From Bos javanicus (taxonomy: Eukaryota; Chordata; Mammalia; Artiodactyla; Bovidae), in the NCBI RefSeq assembly GCF_032452875.1, contig NC_083885.1, forward strand, positions 63,541,925-63,605,924: a DNA stretch of 64,000 bases. The letters run 5' to 3'. The notes under the pieces are model-generated. The model was not told the DNA's origin. It did not search any database and saw only the letters and a list, made by a program, of their open reading frames with translations. Of this stretch, positions 46,330 through 58,200 are shown piece by piece. Every line of letters begins with the position of its first letter. Positions within the stretch are counted from its first letter, which is position 1. The position numbers were made by a program, and so were the translations under genes.

Positions 46330-49031
46330 TGTTGCAAGGAGGACCCCTTTCAGGGCCCGGAACTGGGCTCTTGTCTAACACTCAGAAATGAATTGTCCAA
46401 GGAGACACATGTGCTGAAAAAGCAAGAGATTTTATTGGGAAAGGGCACCCGGGTGGAGAGCAGTAGGGTAAGGGAACCCAGGAGAACTGCTCTGCCACGT
46501 GGCTCACAGTGTGGGGTTTTATGGTGATGGGATTAGTTTCCAGGTGGTCTTTGACCAATCACTCTAATTCAGAGTCTTCCCTGGTGGCACACGCATCGCT
46601 CAGCCAAGATGGATGCTAGCGAGAGGGATTATGGGAAGTGGAGGGACACGCGGTGTCTCCTTTAGACCTTTCCCGAGCTCTTCAGGTTGGTGGCGGCTTT
46701 TTAGTTCCGTGTTCCTTATCAGGATCTCCTGTCATAATACAACTCATGGAAATGGTTACTGTGGTGCCTGGCCAGGGTGGGCGGTTTCAATCAGTGTGCT
46801 TCCCCTAACAACTCCCAGCTGAGAGACTTCACACTCAAGATACTTGTTGGGAATTGGGGCGGAGGTCTCTTTCTTCTGTAACTTCTTCCTGCTGTGCATG
46901 GGCGTAGGCCTCCCTAGCAGAGCAGAAGTCTGTCTCTCTCTCCCTGATCTAAGTTGGGGTGTTCCACATCTGAAACCAGCTTCCACCCTTTTAGTAACAG
47001 CAATTTAGTGTGAAACTGTTGGCTCCTCTCAGAGATGAAATAGACAGGGCCAAACAGGAGACCTAACAGGATGGTCATCTCTGGTCCTGGAAACAGAAGG
47101 CAACATTTGGGGTGAGGGTTGAAGGGTGTGTGATCCTTTTTGATTGGTTGGTGGTGGGGCAACAGAGCTGTGTTCCAGGAATCTTGTGTTCAGTCTGAAG
47201 TTACCATCCTCCACCTGGGTGGGGGCTCCAGTTCTGTAGAAGAACTAAAAAAGACATTGTTATGCATATTTCTTTGAGTAGGAACCAGGACCCTGTCTGC
47301 AGGCTGTACCAACCTTTGATTGTTTCTCCTGTTTCTGTATCCCCTTCCTTCCCTAATTAGCAGTTGTTTGGATCCACCCTTTGGAACTCAGGGAAGGTCA
47401 AGGAGGCTGAATGAAGCCTATATCCTACAGACAAGAAATGGAGAACACAGAACAGATCTCTACTCCAGAGCCCTACTGAGTTCTACTCAGTTTTAATTTA
47501 GGGAACTAGGCAGCTATGACTGGGATAATTTCCTGTCCAAATGGAGCATAGGACTGCCTCAGCTTGGAGTATAGACACTGAATTGGAAGTATTTCTGAGT
47601 TCCAAGTTCTAGATCTGAGTCTTGTATGATTAAAATCTCAATCCCTTGGTCTGCCATTTTGGTGTAACAGACGCAGTTAGAAGTAGTTGGAGGAGTGATA
47701 ACTGGAATTTAGAAGACAAAATAAATCTCATTTCTTTTTAGAAGAATAGGCCTAAAACCCAGTCTGGACCTGGCACTTCAGGGAGACAGGTAGCCAGTTG
47801 CCTAGTTTTATAAAAAGTAAGGTCGCAGTTACTAGCTTCCAGCAGACACTGTTTTGAGAATGGTGGCATCCAAGCCTGACACGACTCAGAAAACTCAAGT
47901 GTTTAGCAATACAAGGTCTAATCTGAAAGTACACCCATAGCATCACCTAGGTATTTCCCAGGATATCTGAGCCATAGCTACTCTATTTTGACTTTTAATT
48001 GTAAACTTTTCCTAATAGCCAGAGCAGATTTCACAGTTAATGATGTCAGTGTTTCTCTAGGTATGAGAAGATGCAAGAACTGGAACTCGTAAAATCTTCT
48101 CCTGAAAAGATTTAACTATCTGAAGTCCTGTTCTCCTAGTTTTTCCCAGAGCACAGAGTGCCTCATTCCTGGTTTTCACCCTGAACTCCTTTCAGGGGCG
48201 TTGAGAGTTGGCAGTTGCAGCGGCCATGATTTAGTCTTTGTAGATGGCAAGTGTCAGTCTTCAGTTGGCAGAGCCCCTTTTTGCTCATAAACTTGACCAT
48301 GATTTTCAGGGGGGCATTTCATGACCATTTTGGCCCATGGTGCTGAGAATATCCGTTCTCAGGTTTGGCAAAGATTTTGTTGACAGGCCACTCAATGTGC
48401 TGTTACTGGACTAGGCCATAAAACAGTATCCAAAATGCTCTGGACCACCTGTCTGGCTAGCCTCTTGGTCCAGGAAAATATTCCCTCTTGTTGCTTCTTC
48501 CCATATCTAGAGTTACACTGTTACCATCATCGATCTCATATGGCACTATATATTATTCTATTAGAGGCCTCACACACCCATTTGACAGTGCAAGAAACAG
48601 CAATTTTATAAAACAGGTGAAATACAAATAACATAGCCAGCACTATTAGTAAAGTCACAAGTAAGACTTAAGAGCTTCCATTAGATGCAGCCCAGTATTA
48701 TCTCAGGTCACCTGACTTAGTCTGCTCTGTAGAATCTTTATCTTCCAGGGAAATTATATATTGGCACCGTCTATAAGGCACATAGCCCCACTTTCTAGTG
48801 TTACTAGACTGATTGTCCGTAGTATGATTTAATTGTTTCCAACACAGAGGAGACTTTAAACCTAAGTTACCATAGCCTGGTGTTATCTATATAAATCCAT
48901 CCCATAATTATGGGTGATTTTTCCTCCTTTGCTGAAACTTTTCTTGATGCTCTGATTGAGCTTGAGTAATAGAAAAAAGCTCAAATTTATGGCCAGAATC
49001 AGAGCAGACATTATTAATTGGCCTGGTGAGG
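46330..49031 (-). mobile_element. Inverted 3' part of the class-I-like provirus (LTR plus env-like region)
   Basis: This is the reverse complement of 42,495-45,176: LTR 46,330-46,810 (481 bp), then the env-like region to 49,031. Small open pieces and their stop positions match the + copy, for example the 64-codon frame at 43,578-43,772 and its mirror at 47,752-47,946, which differ at one residue. The element has no second LTR; it stops exactly where a different LTR begins at 49,032. It is non-coding. Confidence 0.92.
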
Positions 49032-49435
49032 TGCCGGGAGCCAGCAAGGGAGTTCCCATCCATGACAAGTTCATGCGGGAGAGCCCTGACAGGCAAAGAG
49101 AGTCAGGGCTCGAGGGGCCCCCTAGACCTGCCTGAGCGTCTACCCCAAAACCAGAATCTGTCTGTTTTACTATTTTGTGACTTTTACCAACTCCTCTGAC
49201 ATTCACAGGGGGCTATCCCCGACCACCATACTCTGTAAGGAAATCAACCCGACTACCTCTCTATGAAGAAAATCCACTTACAACTCTAGTTTATAAGTCT
49301 CCTGGGCATAATAGGAGTGTTTCAATTCAAACCCCTCTGATGACTTTCTAGCTTGCCTGACAGGTTTGTTCAGACTCCTGTGCTACGCATGTGATTGTTC
49401 ACAGCCTCCCAACCAGGAGAGGCACGTGAAGCTTC
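49032..49435 (+). mobile_element. Truncated class-II-like LTR fragment
   Basis: It starts with a complete LTR terminus (TGCCGGGAGCCAGC) and follows the first third of the family seen at 21,232-22,308 (ACCCCAAAACCAGAATCTGT, CCTCCCAACCAGGAGAGGCA). It then ends abruptly at the 3' end of a BovB. It is more diverged than the two solo LTRs. Confidence 0.85.
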
Positions 49436-52251
49436 AGTTCAGTTCAGTTCAGTTGCTCAGTCGTGTCCAACTCTTTGCGACCCCATGAATCCCAGCATGC
49501 CAGGCCTCCCTGTCCATCACCTACTCCCGGAGTTCACCCAGACTCATGTCCATCGAGTCAGTGATGCCATCTAGCCATCTCATCCTCTGTAGTCCCCTTC
49601 TTCTCCTGCTCCCAATCTCTCCCAGCATCAGAGTCTTTTCCAATGAGTCAACTCTTCGCATCAGGTGGCCAAAGTACTGGAGTTTCAGCTTTAGCATCAG
49701 TCCTTCCAAAAAATCCCAGGGCTGATCTCCTTCAGAATGGATTGATTGGATCTCCTTGCAGCCCAAGGGACTCTCAAGAGTCTTCTCCAACACCACAGTT
49801 CAAAAGCATCAATTCTTTGGCGCTCAGCCTTCTTCACAGTCCAATTCTCACATCCATACATGACCACAGGAAAAACCATAGCCTTGACTAGACGAACCTT
49901 TGTTGGCAAAGTAATGTCTCTGCTTTTGAATATGATATCTAGGTTGGTCATAACTTTCCTTCCAAGGAGTAAGCATCTTTTAATTTCGTGGCTGCAATCA
50001 CCATCTGCAGTGATTTTGGAGCCCCCCAAAATAAAGCCTGACACTGTTTCCCCTGTTTCCCCATCTATTTCCCATGAAGTGATGGGACCAGATACCATGA
50101 TCTTCGTTTTATGAATGTTGAGCTTCAAGCCAACTTTTCACTCTCCTCTTTCACTTTCATCAAGAGGCTTTTTAGTTCCTCTTCACTTTCTGCCATAAGG
50201 GTGGTGTCATCTGCATATCTGAGGTTATTGATATTTCTCCCAGCGATCTTGATTCCAGCTTGTGCTTCTTCCAGTCCAGGGTTTCTCATGATGTACTCTG
50301 CATATAAGTTAAATAAGCAGGGTGACAATATACAGCCTTGACCTACTCTTTTGCTATTTGGAACCAGTCTGTTGTTCCATGTCCAGTTCTAACTGTTGCT
50401 TCCTGACCTGCATACAAATTTCTCAAGAGGCTGAGCAGGTGGTCTGGTATTCCCATCTCTTTCAGAATTTTCGACAGTTTACTGTGATCCACACAGTCAA
50501 AGGCTTTGGCATAGTCAATAAAGCAGAAATAGATGTTTTTCTGGAACTCTCTTGCTTTTTCCATGATCCAGCGGATGTTGGTAATTTGATCTCTGGTTCC
50601 TCTGCCTTTTCTAAAACCAGCTTGAAAATCAGGAAGCTCACGGTTCACATATTGCTGAAGCCTGGCTTGGAGAATTTTGAGCATTACTTTACTAGCGTGT
50701 GAGATGAGGGCACTTGTGCGGTAGTCTGAGCATTCTTTGGCATTGCCTTTCTTTGGGATTGGAATGAAAACTGACCTTTTCCAGTCCTGTGGCCACTGCT
50801 GAGTTTTCCAACTTTGCTGGCATCTTGAGTGCAGCACTTTCACAGCATCATCTTTCAGGATTTGAAATAGCTCAACCGGAGTTCCATCACCTCCACTAGC
50901 TTTGTTGGTAGTGATGCTTCCTAAGGCCCACTTGACTTCACATTCCAGGATATGGGGGTCTAGGTGAGTGATGAGACCATTATGATTATCTGGGTCATGA
51001 AGATCTGTTTTGTACAATTCTTCTATATATTCTTTCCACCTCTTCTTAATATCTTCTGCTTCTGTTAGGTCCATACCATTTCTGTCCTTTATTGTGCCCA
51101 TCTTTGCATGAAATGTTCCCTTGGTATCTCTAATTTTCTTGAAGAGATCTCTAGTCTTTCCCATTCTGTTGTTTTCCTCTATTTGTTTGCATTGATTGCT
51201 GATGGAGGCTTTTTTAGCTCTCCTTGCTATTTTTTCGAACTTTGCATTCAGATGGGAATATCTTTCCTTTTGTCCTTTGCTTTTCACTTCTCTTTTTTTC
51301 ACAACTATTTGTAAGGCCTTCTCAGACAGCCATTTTTTGCATTTCTTTTCCATGGGGATGGTCTTAAACCCTGCTCCCATACAAAGTCACAAACCTCCAT
51401 CCAGAGTTCATCAGGCACTCTATCAGATCTAGTCCCTTAAATCTATTTCTCACTTCCACTGTATAGTCATAAGGGATTTGATTTAGGTCATACCTGAATG
51501 GTCTAGTGGTTTTCCCTACTTTCTTCAATATCAGTCTGAATTTGGCAATAAGGAGCTCATCATCTGAGCCACAGTCAGCTCCTGGTCTTGTTTTTGCTGA
51601 CTGTATAGAGCTTCTCCATCTTTGGCTGCAAAGAATATAATCCATCTGATTTCGGTGTTGACCATCTGGTGATGTCCATGTGTAGAGTCTTCTCTTGCAT
51701 TGTTGGAGGAGGGTGTTTGCTATGATCAGTGCGTTCTCTCGGCAAAACTCTATTAACCTTTGCCCTGCTTCATTCTGGACTCCAAGGCCAAATTTGCCTG
51801 TAACTGCAGGTGTTTCTTGACTTCCTACTTTTGCATTCCAGTCCCCTATAATGAAAAGGACATATTTTGGGGGGTGTTAGTTCTAAAAGGTCTTATAGAT
51901 CTTCATAGCATCGTTCAGCTTCTTCAGCTTTACTGGTTGGGGCATAGGCTTCGATTACCATGCTATTGAATGCTTTGCCTTGGAAATGAACAGCGATCAT
52001 TCTGTCATTTTTGAGATTGCATCCAAGTACTGCATTTCGGACTCTCTTGTTGACCATGATGGCTACTTTATTTCTTCTAAGGGATTCCTGCCCATAGTAG
52101 TAGATATAATGATCATCTGAGTTAAATTCACCCACTCCAGTCCCTTTTAGTTCGCTGATTCCTAGAATGTCGACGTTCACTCTTGCCATCTCCTGTTTGA
52201 CCACATCCAATTTGCCTTGATTCATGGACCTGACATTCCAGGTTCCTAGGC
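49436..52251 (-). mobile_element. Near full-length BovB LINE
   Basis: In reverse orientation the 3' tail is at 49,436-49,475 and the 5' end at 52,251. Open pieces cover much of the polyprotein: 50,343-51,380 (345 codons, from the linker into the reverse transcriptase, CFIDYAKAFDCVDHSKL), 49,697-50,328 (including RYADDTT) and 51,893-52,225 (endonuclease-like part, DILGISELKGTGVGEF). The frame shifts near 50,340 and 51,390 make it inactive. It is the best-kept BovB here and gives the uninterrupted reference for the nested LTR site at 21,232. Confidence 0.94.
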
Positions 52252-55200
52252 AATATTGCTCTTTACAGCATCAATTTTGTCAATTATACCTCACTAAAAC
52301 TGAAAAGGTTTTCTTTCATTTAATTACAGCAGGCACATTTGGAGTTATTCCACTTCTCATTTTAGGCACTTGCTCTCGTGCTTAAAATACATATTTACAT
52401 TTTTATTTCTGAACATGTATGCATTCTCCCCCTTCTTTAGAAAAGACAAAGTTCTAACCGTGCTTTACTGAACTCTGGGTACTCATATACACATGGGTGG
52501 GCATGCGCACGTCTCTCTCCATGCACACGTGTGGGTGTGTTTATGCGTGCAAGTGTTTGTCTGTGTACTTTTCCAAAGCCCATTTTCAGCCATGCGTTCC
52601 TCTCTGTTGCATCTCACTGTCTCTCTGCCATCTCTCAGTATTCCTTTCTGTGTGAAAACCGTCAATATCCAAGAACTTGCACCTCTGGAAATGCCTTCTT
52701 TCATGTTCATTCTCTTTTTATCAAGTTGCTTGAGAACACTTCCTATTTGGAATCCAGTGTGTGACTCGAGTACTAGCAGAGGAAAACGTTTGTCAAGGTT
52801 AAGGGCCCCATGCCACCAGAGCCCACCTCCTCTCTCAGGACCTGGTGGGTTGTGGCTGAGGCACAGCCCACAGCAGGAGGCGGTGCCGAACCTCCTGGAA
52901 GCTGGGGATGTGCTCTGCATGAAGCTCTCACTTCTGCCCCTTGCAAGTATTCCGACTCAGGGGGAACTCTTCCCGGTTAATTCCCTGATGGCATGGCTCC
53001 AGTATCCTTTAGCACCCCCTTTTGGTAGGGGCAGTCTGCTCCCAGTGGGCTGGTCATTCTCTTGATAATCTGCGTTTTCCACAAGAAGTATTTCAAGACA
53101 TTTTTAGGGCCTCAGTCCAGTCCGCCTTGATTTTTTTTTTTTTTTCAGTTGAAATCTACTTAGAATTAACTGTTTCAAATTCTGTAATTCAGTGCAATAT
53201 ACTTTTTAAAATTAACCTTCAGTTTCTCAGTTTACTATGAAAGGTCAAAATATGGATGTTACTTTTTTTACCATGTAGTTAATTAACCTATTTGTTGACG
53301 TTGCTGCCCCACACAGGCTCTCCGTTGCAGGGTGTGGGGTCTTTAGCTCAAGTGTGCCGTGTCTGGATCCCTGGCTGGTGATCCCACCCGGGCCCCTAAG
53401 TAAGGAGCGCCGAGTCTCAGTCAGGGGCCAGCAGGGCGGCCCTCGGGTGTCACGTGCACACGCATGAGTCCCAGCCCTTCGCAGGTCGGTCTCGTCAGTA
53501 AAGGAGGCTCCATTATTTGTTTCCTCAGCCGTTGCCGTCTGTCATGAGCGTCTTCCCATCTGACACTTACGACAGATACCACGCTGGCCCTCAGCACAGG
53601 CCCGCCTCTCCTGAATCTCCCTGTCTGCACTCTGTGCTGCACTCTGGACCATTTCCTCAATGCTGTACTCTGACTTCATACGAGGCCGCTCAGCTGCCTT
53701 CTTGGCTGCATCACTTTTTAACTTGTTGAATCTACTGGATTGTTCACGTTGAAAATTTTCACCTCTTTTCAGTAACCACCTGTTCTTCTACAAAATTATC
53801 CACATACTTGCCTCCCTTTATTTTTCTGTGACGATGGTTCCCTCTGTGTGTCCACATGGGTGGAAACCTTCCTCTGACCTCCAGATGATCTCCAAGCCGG
53901 GGCCACACCGCCTACCTCCCGTGCTTTGCTGTGGTTCCCCTCCATTTGGGGAACTTTCTTTCTGCCCTTGTCTGTGGTGTTTCAGAAACACTCTCCAAGC
54001 ACGTCTCAGGGTTAGGAGCAGAGGAGGCTCTGGGTGGGCACCACACTCACCCCCTTCGGTGCAGTCTCATTCCGCAGCCCTTCACATCCACCCTCTCCTG
54101 CCGTCACCTCATCTGTAAATTGACCATGACGACGGCAGCAAGAGCCCGCAGCCCCTCTGAGGGCTGGGGTCTGGACAACAGGCAGAGAAGGAACCTCAGG
54201 CGCCGAGAAACGGCACCGCCACCCCAGGTTACATGAGCAGCGGGCACACGTTTACAGGAGTATCTGTTCTCCATCAGAGTAAGAGCTCTGACCACAATCA
54301 ATACCCTCTAAAGCTTTCAGGTGATGACAAGACCGGGAGGAGACTGAGCCCCAGGACCCCGGGGCCCCAGGGAGGCAGGAAGCACCCAGGGGCTTGTTCC
54401 CAGGAAGGCAGGCTGGACGGTGATGCGATAAAGAGAGACACCCCGAAGGGGGCTGTGACAGGGAAAACCCACACTCCGGGGCAGGGGAGGAGTCAGTTTC
54501 CTTCCTTATTCCCTGAGCATCTCCTCTGGGCTCTCGGCCACATGGACTCTACTGAGCCCAGGGTGACGCTGACCGTGTGTCCCTCATAAAGAGCAGACTT
54601 GTGGACACAGAGGGGAGGGAGAGGGTGGGATGAATGGAGAGAGTAGCATGGAAATGCGCACACCAGCACCTGTAAAACAGACCATGGGGGAATGTGCCGT
54701 GAGACTCAGGGAGCTCACACAGGGGCTCTGTGACAACCTAGAGGGGAGGGAGGTTCTACAGGGAGGGCATGTGACACACACAGCCGATCCATGCTGCTGT
54801 ATGGCAGAAACCAGCACCTTATTGTAAAGTAACGATCCTCCAATTAAAAAAAAAAAAAAGTTTCTCTGGGAATCTGAGTCCTGTGGGCCGCAGGGGCTGG
54901 CATCCTCCCCGAAACATCTCCAGGGCCTGGTGACCCCATTCAGGGTGAAGACCCCTCAGGGACCTGCTGACAGGCGGGCAGAGGAGGAAGCAGACCCCGA
55001 GGCGAGGCTGACAAAGAGAAGGCCACGTCCTGGATGACTTCAACTGGAAAGGGCGTCTCAGGAACACACTGGGACTGTCACGGGGACGAAGCCAGGCTTT
55101 CAAGAAGAGGCTGTTCCCCTTCCTGTGGGGACGCTGATGTGACAGCCGTGTGACAGGAAGCCCAAGCCCCAGAGAGGACACACCCTGTGGTCTGTCTGTC

Positions 55201-55257
55201 CGGAGGACACCCAGTTTTCCTCCATCATCACAGCCTGGACCACAGGGAGGAGACGCC
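52252..55257 (+). repeat. Upstream block of LILR gene C (segmental duplication)
   Basis: The block parallels 29,427-32,441 before gene B. No gene is supported in it. The ETS/PU.1-like CTTCCT is at 55,119-55,124, 139 bases before the ATG, in the same position as before gene B. Confidence 0.7.
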
Positions 55258-58200
55258 ATGGCCCCCGCGCTCCCTGCCCTGCTCTGCCTCGGTGAGATGA
55301 GGAGGGGCAGGGGGACCCTGGTCTGGAGGGACCTCCCCCCAGCCAGCCTGCTCCATCAGGGGGCCCCAGGGCCCAGGAGGCTCCCGGGGTGGAGAGGCGC
55401 TGCTCAGGGCTGAGGGCATACCTCTCACAGGGCGCTCTCTTCCAGGGCTGAGTGTGGGCCTGAGGAGCCAGGTGCAGGCCGGTAAGTCTGTCCCAGGGCC
55501 CAGCTCCCTCCTCTCGTGGGGACAAGGTCACCCCCAGGCTGTGGGCAGGGGGAGGGCAGCTCGGGGCTCATGGAGGGGGAGTCTGGGAGGTCTGGGCTGA
55601 CAGCCGGGGCATGGGGGGGACTCCTGGTGAGCCCGCCTCTGATTTCCTTCCAGGGACCCTCCCCAAACCCACCATCTGGGCTGAGCCGGGCTCTGTGGTC
55701 CCCTGGGGGAGCCCCGTGACCATCTGGTGCTGGGGGACCCTGTGGGCCCAGGAGTTCCATCTTGATAAAGAGGGAAGCCCGGTTCTCTGGGACAGACAGA
55801 AACCCCTGGAGCCCGGGGACAAGGCTAGGTTCTCCATCCAACACATGGGACAGGACCACGCAGGGAGCTATCGGTGCTACTACAGCACCCCCACTGGCTG
55901 GTCAGAGCCCAGTGACCCCCTGGAGCTGGTGGTGACAGGTGAGGGACACTCGGGGGCCTCGGGCTCTGCCATCAGGAGGGGGTCTGCTATCAGGGGGTGT
56001 CCCTCTCACAGCCCAGCCCTGGGTGGGGGGATGGAGGAGCCCCACGGAACCAGCTGCCTCCTTCCCTCCTAGGATCCTACAGCAAACCCAGCCTCTCAGT
56101 CCTGCCGAGCCCTGTGGTGACCTCGGGAGGGAACGTGACCCTCCAGTGTGCCTCCAGTCAGCGATTTAATAGATTCCTTCTGACCAAGGAAGGAGAAGAC
56201 GAGTCCTCTCGGACCCTGGATGGACAGCAAACCCCCAACTGGCAGACCCAGGCCCTGTTCCCCGTTGGCCCTGTGACCCCCGGGCACAGGTGGACGTTCA
56301 GATGCTACGGCTTTTACAGGCACACCCCCAGGGTGTGGTCAGCCCCTAGCGACCCCCTGGAGCTCCTGGTCCCAGGTGAGGAAGTCCTGTCCTGACCCCA
56401 TATATTTGTGCAGACAAGACAACGTACTGGGGTCTCTGCTCCCAGGGGAGCCCCCGTGAGAGGGTGGGGAGAGGAGCGTGGGGCTCACAGGACAGACACA
56501 CAGACTGAGACACGGTGAGGCCTGGAGCCGGGCCAGGAGAGGGGGGTCCACAGGGGAAGCGGTCCCTACAACCCAGCGCGTGTCTCTCCCCAGGGCTGTC
56601 TGGGAAGCCCTCCCTCCTGACCCCGCAGGGCCCTGTCATCACCTCTGGACAGAACCTGACCCTCCAGTGTCGCTCTGATGTCAGCTACACCAGATTTGTT
56701 CTGTCCAAGGAGGGGCAGGACCTCCCCCAGCGCCCTGCCCAGAGGCCCCAGGAGGGCCACTCTCAGGCTGACTTCCCCCTGGGCCCAGTTGGCACCCTTC
56801 ACGGGGGCCGGTACAGATGCTACGGTGGACACGGCCTCTCCTCCGAGTGGTCGGCCCCCAGTGAGCCCCTGGAGCTGCTGGTGGCAGGAGAGGAGACAGC
56901 GGGTAAGTCGGGGACCAGACTCTGCACAGGCCCCACGAGGGAGCCCCAGGGGTGATGCTGGGACCAGGGAGAGGGGTCCCGGGGAGGGACAGAGAGACGG
57001 GGTGGGGACGTGGAGAGACTCGGAGAAACAGAGACAGCGCTGAGGGACCAGAGAGGCCCGCAGAGTCTCGCTCAGAACCAGGCCCGGCCCCCGCACCCCC
57101 TTCCTCTCTGCAGGACGGCTCAGAGACAGACCCTCCCTCTCGGTGAGACCAGGGCCCTCGGTGGCCCCGGGGGAGACCGTGACCCTCCTGTGTCAGTCAG
57201 GAGAGAGGACGGACACCTTCCTTCTGTCCAAGGAGGGGGCAGCCCATCGCCCCCTGCGTCTGCGCTCCCAGGACCAAGCCGGGCGGTACCAGGCCGAGTT
57301 CTCCTTGAGCCCTGTGACCTCAGCCCACGGGGGCACCTACAGATGCTACGGCTCACTCAGCACAGACCCCTACCTGCTGTCACAGCCCAGTGAGCCCCTG
57401 GTGCTCGTGGTCTCAGGTGAGGCCCAGTCTGTCCGTCTCACTCAAGCAGCTCGGGGCTCTGCCCTGGGAGCGCCAGGCGTTGGTGGAGGAGGGGCCCCCT
57501 GAGGGAGGGGCCTCGCAGCCCGCGCCCCGCCCCTTCCTCCCGCACTGGGGTCCCGGAAGGGCAGGTGGGCAGTGCGAGGGTCTCGCGGAGGCCACAGGGC
57601 CATGCAGGGCAGAGGGGAGTGAGGTGGGGACCCCGGGTCGGCCCGGTGCACCCCTTCCTGGGCTCAACCTCCCAAGGTCCCATTCTCCCAGCCACACCCC
57701 AGATTCGAACCTATGGAGTCTCGGGGCTCTATGCTCAGGGGAGACAGCCCAGCCCAGGGCAGTGTGGGAGCCGGAAGATCTAATACCCCCTCAGGTCATC
57801 AACGGGAAACACAGGCTTCAGGGGCTCTGAGCTGCTGGGTGAAGGGGCAGGGGTCCGGGGGCCCAGGCCGGGGGAGCACGGCTGTGGAGGGGGAAAGCGG
57901 CCCCGCCCCCACCTCCTTCCTGACCCCCATGGGCCTCCAGGCATCAGTTCCATCAGCTCCACCCCTCAGTGGAGTCAGAAACTGCAGAGAGGGGAGCAGG
58001 CTTTTGGGGACGTGGTGGCGGGTCTGGGGAGGAGCAGGGCTGAATATGCCCCCGGTTCAGGCGCCTCTGGAGACTCTGATGTGGACTCCCTCACCGTCAC
58101 CACACCCCCGTGCGGGCCTCAGCTTCTCCCAGTGTAAAAGGAGAGACCCGTGCCCCAGATCTTAGATTTCCTCAGTTCTGACCTGGGTGTGACTCCGCAT

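Noticed and set aside
50343..51380. A long reverse-transcriptase-like open frame as a possible host gene
   Set aside because: It is part of a BovB LINE with the full element structure around it and frameshifts at both ends.
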